Position numbers and translations under genes: made by a program. The notes beneath the pieces were generated by a model. That model was not told the origin of the DNA. It made no database searches and saw nothing but the letters and a program-made list of their open reading frames with translations. Positions 10,082 to 20,009 of a DNA stretch of 64,000 bases are shown in pieces (position 1 is the first letter of the stretch; every line of letters begins with the position of its first letter). Source of the stretch: Kineobactrum salinum (lineage in GTDB: Bacteria; Pseudomonadota; Gammaproteobacteria; Pseudomonadales; Halieaceae); contig NZ_CP048711.1 of NCBI RefSeq assembly GCF_010669285.1, forward strand, positions 3,038,001 through 3,102,000, in the 5' to 3' direction.

Positions 10082-10772
10082 CTGAATGGGTTCTGACCAG
10101 GCAGTAGCCGCGTTGATAGACGCCTTCCAGTTGCCAGCCGTTGCGCCCGTCCAGCCCGAAATTGCGCCGCAGCCGGCTGATGTAGGTGTCTATGGAGCGG
10201 GTTGAGACACTTGCCGATTTTCTCCATACCTCGGCCAGCAGCGCGTCCCGGGCAATGACCTTCCCGGGCCGCCGGAACAGGAACAGCATCAGGTCGAACT
10301 CCCGTGGCGTGGTCTTGAGCAGCTTGTCATGCAACAGCAGTCTGCGCTGCGCGGTAATGAAAGTGAACGGATCATGGACTTCGTGAGCCGGATGGGGAGA
10401 ATGATAGCGGCGCATGACCGACTCTATTCGCGCCACCAGCTCGGCTGCCCTGACTGGCTTGACGATGTAGTCGTCACTGCCAGCGTTGAGTCCTTCGACA
10501 ATCTGCGCTTCGAGCTGATTGGCCGTGACCAGGATAACGGGCAATGCCGGCTGGTCGCCCGCCCGCAATTCCTTCAGTAAATCGAGGCCGTTTTCCTGGG
10601 GCAAATTCCAGTCAAGCAACAGCATGTCGACTACCGATAGCCCATTGCGGCGCCGAAATTCCTGGCAGGATGAATATACCAGCGGCGTGAACTGCGCGCG
10701 CGCCAGCATCGCGTCCAGCAACGCGGCCTGCACCTTGTCGTCTTCAATGACGCCGATAATCCATCCATTCAT
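10071..10772 (-). CDS. OmpR/PhoB-type response regulator
   Basis: A DNA-binding response regulator of 233 residues. The receiver has the acidic pair EDD near the N-terminus, phosphorylation aspartate in MLLLDWNLP, T in ILVTA and K in YIVKPV. The C-terminal winged helix has the family pattern TPREFDLMLFLFRR...VSTRSIDTYISRLRR. It is first in the minus-strand phosphorelay operon and divergent from the giant DUF11 surface protein. The direct repeats TTGACAATTG in the shared gap are the kind of site OmpR-family dimers bind, so the surface protein and this operon are likely targets. That regulation is inference. Confidence 0.92.
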   Translation of the reverse strand: MNGWIIGVIEDDKVQAALLDAMLARAQFTPLVYSSCQEFRRRNGLSVVDMLLLDWNLPQENGLDLLKELRAGDQPALPVILVTANQLEAQIVEGLNAGSDDYIVKPVRAAELVARIESVMRRYHSPHPAHEVHDPFTFITAQRRLLLHDKLLKTTPREFDLMLFLFRRPGKVIARDALLAEVWRKSASVSTRSIDTYISRLRRNFGLDGRNGWQLEGVYQRGYCLVRTHSDEE

Positions 10773-11091
10773 GCAGGGTCACAACAGGGTTCAGCAACAA
10801 CGCGGCCCAGTGTGATTGAGGCTGCCCGGCGGCGCAATGCAGGGCCACTGCGTTGACAATTGTTGACAATTGAGGGCAATCCAAAGCGCTGAATCGTGAC
10901 CCAGGTCCGTTTGCAGTATGAATTTGCAATCGTTGACATTTGTACCCGCCACTTTCAATGCGCCAGCTCCTATTATGCCGCGGCAATGCATTTCCAGCCA
11001 GCTGGACCAGACCCTTTGTTTCCGCCGCGGCGGGGGTACGGTATTGGCCCGACCGGCCGGAGCTGGCAGGGAAGACAAAGGGGACGGGCAA
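10773..11091. other. 319-bp divergent regulatory gap
   Basis: No gene is seen here. The gap lies between the response regulator start and the start of the DUF11 protein. Near the regulator it carries a back-to-back direct repeat (10853-10872), with a related copy at 10933-10942 and further AT-rich patches, set in otherwise GC-rich DNA. It probably holds both divergent promoters. Confidence 0.6.
10853..10872. promoter_or_regulatory. tandem TTGACAATTG direct repeat, possible response regulator site
   Basis: TTGACAATTG occurs twice with no gap (10853-10862 and 10863-10872), and a variant TTGACATTTG lies at 10933-10942. Ten-base head-to-tail repeats, one helical turn apart, are typical of OmpR-family binding sites. 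Each copy also resembles a -35 hexamer, so promoter function is possible. Confidence 0.45.
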
Positions 11092-14000
11092 ATGACAATT
11101 GATGGTCACAATTTGGCGCCAGACTTGCGAGGCCGGGACGGCAGGGCCGCCACGATGAGGCGCCGGCACAGGCGGGGTGCCGGGTGGAACTGGGCACTGC
11201 TGCTTGCTGTCAGTGCGGTGTTTGCCAGCGCGGCCCAGGCCAATGCCGATCTGGTGTTGAACCACACCGTCGACAAGGCCACTGCCAGCGCCACCGAGGA
11301 AGTGACTTACACCCTGCGGGTCACCAACAATGGCCCCGAAACCTCCAACGGCATTGAATTGGTCGACACCCTGCCGGCGACGACCTCCTACGTCGGTCAT
11401 ACCACCGATCAGGGCAGTTGCAGTCATTCCGGAGCACCCACCGGCGGAACCCTGACCTGTACGCTCGGTACCCTGACCAACAGCGCCGAGGCGATTGTGG
11501 AACTGGTGGCGGTAGTCGCCTCATCCAGCCCTTCCACCATTGTCAATAATGCAACGGTGAGCGCGGCTACCGCGGACCCGGACTTGAACAACAACCAGGT
11601 GCTCAGGAATGTGACGGTGACCAGCGGCACCGACCTGCAGATGATCCTGACCGGCAGTGCAGACCCGGTGCTGTCGGGAGGCGCACTGAGCTACAGCGCG
11701 TCGGTCGCCAACAATGGTCCCGATGCGGCTACCAATCTCACCGCGACGATCACCCTGGCCCCGGCTTCAGCCGCACGGATGCGCTGCCCGCCGGTTGCCT
11801 CCAGACGGGTCAGACCGTGACCTGTACCCGGGTCTCCCTCAATGCCGGTGATACCTGGGTGATTGGTTCGATCGGCGGGGCTGTGGCCGTATCCGGCCCC
11901 AGTAGTCTGTCCACCACCGCCAGCACCAGTTCGGATGTATTTGACGGTATTTCCGCCAACAACACCGCAGCTGTCGATACCACGGTGAACGAAGGTACCG
12001 ACGTGAGTGTGAGCATGACCCGCACCGGGCCGGGCACCCTGGTGCAGCTGGACGAGTTCGTCATCAACCTGAATCCGCGCTATACCGGCGGCCAGCCGCA
12101 GAACCTGACAATGACCGCGAACCTGGATCCGGCGTTCCAGATCCAGAACGGCTCGCCGTTCAGCCAAAATGGCTGGGACTGCACCGTCGCGGGACAGACA
12201 GTGAACTGCACCCGCGCAGATGGCGGCGGCGATGTGGGCGGAGAGTTCGACCACAATATTGGCCAGGTCAGCATTGATGTGCGCGCGATCGCGTTTGGCA
12301 ACAACCTCGGCAACACAGCGACGGTATCATCGGTGAGCCCGGATGATGCGCAATTGGCCAACAATAGCGACAACCTGAACATCACCGTGCAGGAACCTGA
12401 TTTTGATCTGCAGGCCTTGAAGTCGGGACCGACCCAAACCCTGCGGGTGGTCAATGGCGAGTCCTTCTCCTTCAACCTGCGGGTGCGCAACAACAGCAAT
12501 GTGGCCTTTGTCGGCGAGCTGACCATGACTGACAGCCTGCCCGCGGGCCTGCGGGTCGACAGTTACTCGCTCAACGGTTGGAGTTGTGGCCCGGCCACAC
12601 CGGTGAATGGTGCCGATACGATCAGCTGTACTCGCACCTACACTGAGGGCTCTCCGTTGGCAGCCGGGGCGACCACGCCCAGTGTCCTGCTGGATACCGT
12701 AGCGACGGCGACGGGCAGTCACAGCAACCAGATGTGCGTGACCAACACTCCGGCGCCGGGCTATGTGTTTCCGGCCGACAGCGACGGGGCCAACGACTGT
12801 GACAACAGTGCGGTCGAGGGGCAGTTGAATGCCGACAGTGCCGATATCCAGGTGTACAAGAGCGGCAGTGCGACTGTCGTGGCCGGCGAATTGCTTAGCT
12901 ACCAACTGGAAATCGTCAATGCCGGGCCGGAGCCAGCGCAGAGCGTTACTCTCACAGACACCTTCGGCAGCCTGTTTACTGGCGGGCCAGGCAATGGCTT
13001 CGAGGGCGCAGTGGTGGTCGCCGGCAATGCCACTCTGGGCAGCTGCAGCAATGCTGCTGCGGCCAACGTTACCAGCCGCAACCTGTCCTGTACTTTCAGC
13101 GACATGCCGGTGTGCAGCCAGGGCGTGGACTGCCCCGTCATCACCGTGCAGGTCCGCCCGCTGGGCAGCGCCAGCAATGGCACTGACCTGAACCGTAACA
13201 ACACCGCCAGCGCGTTTTCTTCGGTGACTTCCGATCCGGTCTACGGCAACAATTCGGACAATCACGCGACCACCGTGACCGGCCAGGCGGACATCGCGGC
13301 GATCAAGACGGCCAGCTGGGCCGAGGATCCGGACCCGATAGCCGCGGGCACCAACCTGAGCTACACCATCACGGTGCGCAACGAGTCCACCGGTGCCTCG
13401 GGAGCCTCCACTGTAAGCATGAGCGACACGCTGCCGCTGGATGTGACCTTCATCTCCGCCAGTGCCAGCGATGGCGGCAGCTGCGGCGTGACGCCAGCGG
13501 TGGGCGCCACCACGGAAGCGGGCGATCGCACGGTGGAATGTACCTGGGCCAGTGTGCAGCGCGGGGGTCAGCGCACTGTCAGCCTCGTGGTGCGGCCAAA
13601 TCGTGGCACCCAGGCCAGTACCCTGAGCAATACGGTCACCTCCGCCACCAGCACCCCCGAGGTGACCCTGGACAATAACGACGCCGACGTGGATGTGCCG
13701 GTGGCGGCGCCCGAGGTGGACCTGGCCACGACCCAGGTGGACAGCCCGGACCCGCTGCAGATCGACGAAACGGTGGTCTATACGCTAACGGTGCGCAATC
13801 TGGGGCCTTCAGTGGCGGAAACGGTGCGTCTGTACAATGTGTTGCCGACCTCGGGCCTATCCTTCCTCGGCTTCCAGTACGTGGACGGCGGAGGCATCAC
13901 CCAGCCCGGTCTGCCGCCGGGGGTGAGCTGTCCGGTACAGCCCGCGGTGGGTGAGTTTGGCAAGACCGTCGACCGGGTGGACACAGCCCTGCTGACCCCC

Positions 14001-15437
14001 TCGGACCCGGCCTGGCTGAATGGTGCCTGGGACCCGGAGCTGGACAATGCCGATATTATCTGCGATGTCTCGGCACTGATGCTTGCTGGCGATGATATCA
14101 GCTTCCAGATGTTGTTGGATGCGGAGGCCAGCGGTGTCTACACCAACTATATGATTGCTCGTTCCCAGGAGCATCGCGATGGCTTTGACGATGTCAATCC
14201 GGCCAATGACCTGGAGCCCGAGAACACCACGGTGCGTACCCGCGCCGACATGGAAGTGGCCTCCAAGACTGCGGACCCGGGCAGCGTCTCGCTGTTTGAG
14301 CCTTTCGAGTACAGTATCGTGGTGCAAAACAACGGTCCCCACGAAGCGCTGGGTGTGGAGCTGGAAGACAGCTTTCCCGCGGGCATGGAACTGCTGGGCG
14401 CTCCCGCCGTGGTGGTCGACCAGGGCAGCTTCGAGACCACCAGTTGTAGCGGTGTTGCCGGTGACACCGCAGTGACTTGTGACTTCGGCGAAATCAGTGC
14501 CGACGGCCGCGCGACCGTTACCCTGCCGGTGCGGCTGATCAGTGCGGCCGGTGCCGCCGTGAACAATACCGCGACGGTCAACGTCACCGGACTGACCCTG
14601 GACGACACCCCTGGCAACAACAGTAACGACGGATCAGTGACGGTCGTGCGTTCGAGCATTGCGGGGCGGGTCTACCACGACCAGGACATCAGCGGTGATT
14701 ACGACGTCGGTGAACCGGGAATCTCCGGGGTGACCGTTACCCTGACAGGGAGCGATGACTACGGCAATACGGTCAATCGCAGTACCACTACCGACGGCAC
14801 CGGCGAATACCGGTTCGAGGATCTGGCGCCGGGTGTCTATACTCTCACCGAGTCCCATCCGGCGGCGTGGGTCGACGGCCAGGAAACGGTGGGCAGTGTC
14901 GGTGGTACCACGCCCACGACCGATGTGATTACCAACATCGAGCTGGCCGCTGGCGTCGATGCAACCGACTACAACTACGGCGAATTCCAGGTGGGCAGCG
15001 TCGCCAGCATCAGTGGCTACGTGTATCACGATCAGAATGAGGACGGTATCTTCGACGGCGACGAGAACCCCATTGCCGGCGTAGTGGTCGATCTGGCCGG
15101 CCCGGTGCCGGGCTCGACTACAACCGACGCCAACGGCTTCTACAGCTTCACCGGGCTGGCGCCGGGCAGCTATACCGTGACTGAGCAACAACCCACTGAC
15201 TGGCTGGACGGGTTGGACACCGCAGGCACGGTCGCTGCGCTGGTGAGTGAGGTCGATGACGAGTTCGTGGTGGAACTGCTGGCCGGCGACGAGGCGCAGC
15301 AGTGGAACTTCGGCGAGATCGCGCTGCCGGATGCGCCGGCTCCGGTACCGGCGCTGAATCGCACCGCGCTGGCCCTGCTCTCGGCGCTGCTGCTGTTACT
15401 CTCCGCCGGCCATCTGCGGCGGCGAGGACTGCTTTGA
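11092..15437 (+). CDS. giant DUF11/SdrD-B repeat surface protein, frame broken
   Basis: A secreted or surface protein of about 1450 residues. A basic N-terminus and hydrophobic core (WNWALLLAVSAVFASAAQANA) form the signal peptide. About eight DUF11-type beta-sandwich repeats follow, marked by VTNNGPETS, VANNGPDAA, VRNLGPSVA and VQNNGPHEA. Two SdrD B-like Ca2+-binding domains come next (VYHDQDISGDYD and VYHDQNEDGIFD). The C-terminus is a Pro-rich linker, PVPALN, a hydrophobic helix and RRR, like a protein-sorting (CTERM-type) tail. The first two repeats are in another frame; one extra C in the C4 run 11759-11762 joins them (LAPGFSRTD). The ATG at 11092 has AAGGGG upstream; an ATG at 11155 starts closer to the signal peptide. 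It is divergent from the phosphorelay operon. Confidence 0.88.
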
Positions 15438-15484
15438 GGTGGTGCCGAGGGGAGGGGACAGCGCTCTCGTGCCGCTACCTCAGC

Positions 15485-16647
15485 TCAACCGGCATCCACG
15501 GTGACGAGGAAGCGTTGTAGCGCACTGTCGATGTCGCGTCTCGCGGCAGCGGAAACAAAACCGTTGGCTGTATGTGCATCGGCCAGTTCAAACAGGGTCA
15601 TGAACAGGCTCTGTCCCGCGGCGGAACGGCGTAGTTCAAATTCGGAGTGCCGGTTATAGATAGCGTCCCAGGCAGCGCGTACCTGGGCCCAGAAGGGGGC
15701 GGTCCGCTCCCAGTAGGCATCTCCTGCTGACCAGTCGTGGTCGTCGATCAACTGATAGCGGTTCAGGCCCGCCTCCCGGGCCAGCACGGCCTGCTCCCCG
15801 GCATAGTCGCCATTGTCGTCCAGCGCGACCTTGAGGTTGTCCTCCTCGTGGACCCAGCCGTCGGGGGTGATGGTGTGGCGGTTGCTGCCCACCAGCACCT
15901 GGTAGTCATCGCGCACGCTGAACTCCCGCCGTGGTAGCGGGCGCCAGGTTTCGTCGCTGAGCCAGCTGGAGACGCCGCCCTCGTGGCGCCAGGCACCGAT
16001 GGCCTCATAGCGCGGTGAGTCGTCCACCTGGAATACCGCCTGGGACCACTTGCCGCGGGCCTCTTCCGCCGTCAGTGCCCGGTGCTCCCAGCGATTGTTG
16101 CCCGCGTAGACATGCAGCTCCCGGTCCTGGTAGCGCCAGTCCTGGCGCCAGTGCTTGACCACCATCGGCCCCTCCGGGCCCTCGTCCTGCTGCTCGAACT
16201 GCATGACCAGGATATGCTGCAGGCTGATGAACTCGGGCTCGTCGGCAATCACGTAGACGTACTCCGTGGCCCAGGACTGGTAGGGGGCGGCGGTTCGTAG
16301 GATGGAGTGAAGCCAATGGTCTCGATAAAATCGAAGCTGGTGCGGTAGGGCCCGGTCATTGCCAGGATTGCGCGCCGGTCGCGCTCTTTGGCACTCAGGC
16401 CGTCCTCCTGCAGTGCCTGCCAGGCGGCGCTGGGGGCGGGTGCAAGGGTGACATCCGCGCCCTGGGTGGTGCCTCCCCGCGGTTGCATCTCGCCGCCCTC
16501 GAGGAAGGGCCAGGCGAAGGTGTATTGCCGCCGCTCCTGTGTGGCCTCGGGCGTTTTCGCGGCTGCCGCCATAACTGTGTTGTCCGTAGTCGCAGCGCTC
16601 AGTATGGCAGTCAGCAGGGCGGTGGCGAGAAGTCTGGTGGCAGGCAT
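15485..16647 (-). CDS. DUF6607-family exported protein, frame broken
   Basis: A predicted exported protein of about 387 residues with an N-terminal signal peptide (RLLATALLTAILSAATT). It resembles the DUF6607 family, whose function is unknown. Recognisable stretches are QYTFAWPFLEGGEMQPRGG, TGPYRTSFDFIETIGF, then in another frame EYVYVIADEPEFISLQHILV and VVKHWRQDWRYQD. The parts join with one extra base in the G5 run 16283-16287, giving YQSWATEYVYV. GAGG six bases before the ATG at 16647 supports the start. Its neighbour downstream on the same DNA is the convergent DUF11 protein, 47 bp away. The many W, H and D residues suggest an extracytoplasmic binding fold, but no activity can be assigned. 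Confidence 0.72.
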
Positions 16648-16699
16648 GATGATCCTCGGGGAATGTCGGCAGTGAAAACTCGAAGGATTGGGGCGCGAG

Positions 16700-17977
16700 C
16701 TAACGAAATTCGAAGAGCTCGTGCTGCAGGCAGGATCCGGGAATGCCGAGTTCCTTCATCTGCCGGCGGACATCCTCCAGAAGTCCTTTCTGACCGCAAA
16801 AGCTGATGCTCAAGGATTGAGGACCACATTCCCTCGCGATGGCGGCGAAGCGTTCCTGGAAGTCTGCGCGATTTGCACGGCCGGATATCAATACCAACTC
16901 TGCGCCACATCGGGCTGCCATTTCCGCGAGAATGGCCGCACTGGGAAACTCTTGCCCGGGTCTGGAGAAATAAAACAATGTGACGCGATCAAAATGCGAG
17001 GCGGACTCATCCTGCAGCCAGGCTACGAAGGGTGAAATGCCGACGCCGCTGCCGATCCAAATCTCCCGTGCCCCGTTGTCCGGGCGCTTGAAACGCCCGT
17101 AGGGAGCATACAGGTCGGTGTGCATGCCCACTTGTACCTGGCCGATCAATTTGCGCGTATAGTCACCGAGATTGCGAATAAGGAAGTTCACATGCCCGTC
17201 TGCGGCCTTGCCGTTGGCAATGGTGAAGGGGTGCGGCTCGCGGAGGCCCTCCTCTTTCATGCGCAGAAAGCCGAACTGTCCCGGCTCAAAATCCACCGGG
17301 TTGCGAACCGGTGTCAGGCTCAATTGAACGGCATCGCCTTCGCTGGAGGCTACGCCGGTTACCTCATACTCACCATGCCGGGCCAGAAAGGGGTAGAAAA
17401 GCAGTTTGTACAGCGCCGCCGCAATTGCGAGCGCGGACACTACCACGAGCCAGATCCCGGCGGGGCTGTTCAGCTCGATGGGCGAGGCAAAGCTCAGCCA
17501 GTGTGCGACCACCACCAGGAAGAGTGGCCCTGACAACTTGTGCCACCAGCGCCACTGGTTGTACGGAATCTTGCGGTTCAGGGCGAGCACCACGATGAAT
17601 ACCAGCACCACATAGCTGAGTTGGCGAACCAGGCGAGTTGTGGACGAGGACAGTGAAATAATGGACGCGGTATCCCAGGCCTCCAGATCTGCCTTGAAAA
17701 CCAGGTGGAATGACGCAAAACCCAGGGCCCAGATACCCATCCATTTGTGGGCGCGATACACACGGTCGAGTCCGCCGAAGACGGATTCCACGGCGGTTAC
17801 GCGGCTCGACAGGATGGCAGCCCAGGCCATGAGGCTCAGTGCAGCAACGCCTGAGGACAGGCTGGCGGCAGCGGTGCTGGCCCAGTCGTTCCGTGGGATT
17901 TCCAGGGCTACAAGTGTGAAAGCAATCACCACGGGAACAGCTACTGCCTGCCAGGTTTTCATCCTCACAATGTTCAC
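16700..17977 (-). CDS. ferric-reductase-like flavocytochrome
   Basis: A membrane electron-transfer protein of 425 residues. About six hydrophobic helices carry four histidines placed to hold haem: in YRAHKW, FASFHLVF, WWHKLSG and VVAHWLS. This is followed by a ferredoxin-reductase-like cytoplasmic half with the FAD motif HPFTIA and NAD(P) motifs GVGISPF and FCGQKGL. In the family, electrons pass from NAD(P)H through FAD and haem to an acceptor across the membrane, often ferric iron or oxygen. The GTG at 17977 gives MNIVRMKTW; GTG at 17968 or ATG at 17962 are equally possible starts. It stands alone, with no siderophore or receptor gene nearby, so the acceptor is unknown. Confidence 0.87.
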   Translation of the reverse strand: MNIVRMKTWQAVAVPVVIAFTLVALEIPRNDWASTAAASLSSGVAALSLMAWAAILSSRVTAVESVFGGLDRVYRAHKWMGIWALGFASFHLVFKADLEAWDTASIISLSSSTTRLVRQLSYVVLVFIVVLALNRKIPYNQWRWWHKLSGPLFLVVVAHWLSFASPIELNSPAGIWLVVVSALAIAAALYKLLFYPFLARHGEYEVTGVASSEGDAVQLSLTPVRNPVDFEPGQFGFLRMKEEGLREPHPFTIANGKAADGHVNFLIRNLGDYTRKLIGQVQVGMHTDLYAPYGRFKRPDNGAREIWIGSGVGISPFVAWLQDESASHFDRVTLFYFSRPGQEFPSAAILAEMAARCGAELVLISGRANRADFQERFAAIARECGPQSLSISFCGQKGLLEDVRRQMKELGIPGSCLQHELFEFR

Positions 17978-18127
17978 ACGCTCCTGAACTGATCTCGACC
18001 CAATACGAGAAATGCAATAACACTAGCATAGATGACACGCGGTTTTATGGAGAAGCGGACAATAGCCCGGCGCCTGCCGTGAGAATAATTTTGACCCTGT
18101 ATGCCCCTGCGGGCTGGGCCTCATCTG

Positions 18128-18571
18128 CTAGTGGGTGTCGAACAACCATTGATAGATAAAAGCACCGGCAGTCATCGCTGCTACAAACCCGACCACGGGC
18201 AGGAGCCCTGAGGCGAGGGCGGTAAGGGCCGGACCGGGACACAGACCGGCAATGCCCCAGCCAATGCCAAACACCGTCGAGCCGACAATCAGCCGCCAGT
18301 CCACATCGCGCCGGGTGGGCAGATAAAACGATTTTGCGAAAAGCGGGTGCGGCCGTTTCAGTACCAGCCAGAACAGGGGAATGGTGACCATCACCGCGCC
18401 GCCCATGACGAAAGCTAGGGTCGGATCCCAATTGCCGGCAAGGTCGAGAAAGTTCAGCACCTTGGCCGGATTGACCATCTGCGAGACGATCAGACCCACC
18501 GAGAACAGCAGCCCAGAGCCAAAAGAGAGCAACAGTTGCGGAAGTTGTTTGTCCTGTTTGGCGACGGCCAT
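18128..18571 (-). CDS. YeeE/DUF6691-type sulfur-transport half
   Basis: An inner-membrane protein of 147 residues with about four helices. The signature FGIGWGIAGLCPGPALTALASG carries the conserved cysteine expected in YeeE/DUF6691 proteins. These work as the smaller partner of a two-gene sulfur-compound (thiosulfate-like) importer. Its ATG follows the stop of the larger half by one base, with AGGAGG overlapping that gene's end, so the two are translated together. The transported compound is inferred from the family. Confidence 0.82.
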   Translation of the reverse strand: MAVAKQDKQLPQLLLSFGSGLLFSVGLIVSQMVNPAKVLNFLDLAGNWDPTLAFVMGGAVMVTIPLFWLVLKRPHPLFAKSFYLPTRRDVDWRLIVGSTVFGIGWGIAGLCPGPALTALASGLLPVVGFVAAMTAGAFIYQWLFDTH

Positions 18572-18572
18572 C

Positions 18573-18997
18573 TCAACCTCCTGCCAGATGACGGATAACG
18601 TAGGTGGTGAGGAAAGCGGCCGCCAGAAAAGTCAGCGTGGCCACCAGCGAGCGGGGTGAAAGCCGGCCCAGGCCACAAACGCCGTGACCGCTGGTGCAAC
18701 CGCTGCCCAGCCGTGTGCCGAAACCCACCAACAGGCCGGCGCCAATCATCACCGGCCAGGAGACCTGCAGATCGATGGGCAGCGGCTCGCCGCTGAACAG
18801 CGGCCATAGCAACCCCCCACAATGAGACCGCCAATGAACGCCACACGCCAGCCGCTGTCACCCCGTGCCGGCGTAAGCAGGCCGCCGAAAATGCCGCTGA
18901 TGCCCGTAATGCGTCCTGAGCCCCAGAGCATAATGACGCTGGCAAATCCAATCAGTACGCCGCCGAGCAACCCGCTGAGGGGAGTGAATTCTGTCAT
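18573..18997 (-). CDS. YeeE/YedE-family sulfur transporter half, frame broken
   Basis: The larger half of a YeeE pair, about 142 residues when restored. The N-terminal part reads [25 protein letters not shown]; the C-terminal part, in another frame, has [21 protein letters not shown], the family signature with its cysteines that handle the sulfur substrate. One extra base in the C6 run 18813-18818 joins them as [15 protein letters not shown]. The gene is first in a two-gene operon with the DUF6691 half. The upstream 248-bp gap is shared with the divergent DUF3565 gene and shows no obvious operator. Confidence 0.8.
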
Positions 18998-19245
18998 CTC
19001 TTTCTACTCACTTTGTCGATGATTCGCGGGACAACGCTTGCGCTGTTGCCTGCTGGATTCGGGAACTTCCGGCTCGACATACCGCACGGAGTATAGCAAA
19101 AGCCCTGCATTACCGGCATGCATGATTTGACACAGGCTACAGAGGAGGCAACCCTTGCGGTCCGGCGCTGGGGCGGGCCTGCTGGTGTTGATGGATGAGT
19201 TGCAGCAGACTCTGAAACCCGGGCGGTGATCAACGAGGTCAAGAG

Positions 19246-19869
19246 ATGAAAAGCGCCATCACTGGCTACCACCAGGACGCAGAGCTCGACTGGGTCGCGG
19301 AACTGGCCTGTGGGCACTTCCAGCACGTCCGCCACAACCCGCCCTTCGCCCACCGCCCGTGGGTGACAACCCCGGCGGGACGCGAGTCCAGGCTGGGCGT
19401 CGAGCTTGAGTGCAAGAAGTGCAACCTGGGTGCACCCGCAGATCAGCGGGGTGTGCCCCGGGCAGTGGTGGAAGGAAACCGGCAGCGCACCCTGGAACTG
19501 ATGCAGGCTATCGCTCGCGGCGACGCCAATGTCATCGCCGAGACCTGTGCCGAGGACGGCAAGCTACATGTCATGGGCCATACGCTGATCTCCGGCGTTT
19601 ACAGCAAGGCACAGATCCGCCAATTCACGGACAGCATTCTGAATGCCTTCCCTGAGGGTTTGCACTACACCATCCACGCGACTACTGCCGAGGCAGACCG
19701 TGTGGCGGTGGAAGCTACCGGAGCAGGTCAGCACGTCTCCGGCAAGTCCTACGTCAACCATTACCATTGCCTGTTCACCTGGCGTGATGGCAAACTGCTG
19801 GAGCTGAAGGAGTATATGGACACCGAGGTTGTGACCGAGGTGTTGTGTGGTGATGTGCGACCGATCTGA
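19246..19869 (+). CDS. DUF3565-SnoaL-like fusion protein
   Basis: A cytoplasmic protein of 207 residues made of two families. Residues 1-60 match the DUF3565 type (GYHQDAELDWVAELACGHFQHVRHNPPF, then ECKKCN) with Cys and His positions that could bind metal. Residues about 78-205 read as a SnoaL-like/NTF2 fold (RTLELMQAIARGDANVIAET through VNHYHCLFTWRDGKLLELKEYMDTEVV). DUF3565 proteins are usually small and stand alone, so the fusion is unusual. NTF2-like folds bind small hydrophobic molecules or act as isomerases; no activity can be given. The gene ends just before the first IS cluster. Confidence 0.75.
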   Translation: MKSAITGYHQDAELDWVAELACGHFQHVRHNPPFAHRPWVTTPAGRESRLGVELECKKCNLGAPADQRGVPRAVVEGNRQRTLELMQAIARGDANVIAETCAEDGKLHVMGHTLISGVYSKAQIRQFTDSILNAFPEGLHYTIHATTAEADRVAVEATGAGQHVSGKSYVNHYHCLFTWRDGKLLELKEYMDTEVVTEVLCGDVRPI

Positions 19870-19900
19870 AAGCCGCGAGCCCGAGGTGGGTGAGGAGGAG

Positions 19901-19928
19901 TCCATCCCATTGTTAATTGGGTAGAGCC
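19901..19928 (+). repeat. solo copy of the ISL3 right end
   Basis: The sequence from TCCATCCC to GTTAATTGGGTAGAGCC matches the right terminal repeat of the neighbouring ISL3 element (21286-21313), in the same orientation, but lies about 80 bp outside the element's left end. It looks like the scar of another element copy. Confidence 0.6.
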
Positions 19929-19945
19929 GGGGAAAACAGGGTGGA

Positions 19946-19963
19946 GGCGGGTTTGCACCCGCC
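19946..19963 (+). terminator. hairpin after DUF3565-SnoaL gene
   Basis: A 7-bp stem GGCGGGT/ACCCGCC closes a TTGC loop. It is followed after a few bases by TTCTTTTAT. It could end the upstream transcript, although the T-run is not adjacent. Confidence 0.35.
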
Positions 19964-20009
19964 CCGGGAAGTTCTTTTATAAGTCCATATAAAACAAAAG
20001 GATAGAGAC

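Noticed and set aside
19940-19975. A tRNA-like or second tmRNA 3' fragment
   Set aside because: Only an acceptor-like 11 bp and a hairpin match; no other tRNA arms can be drawn.
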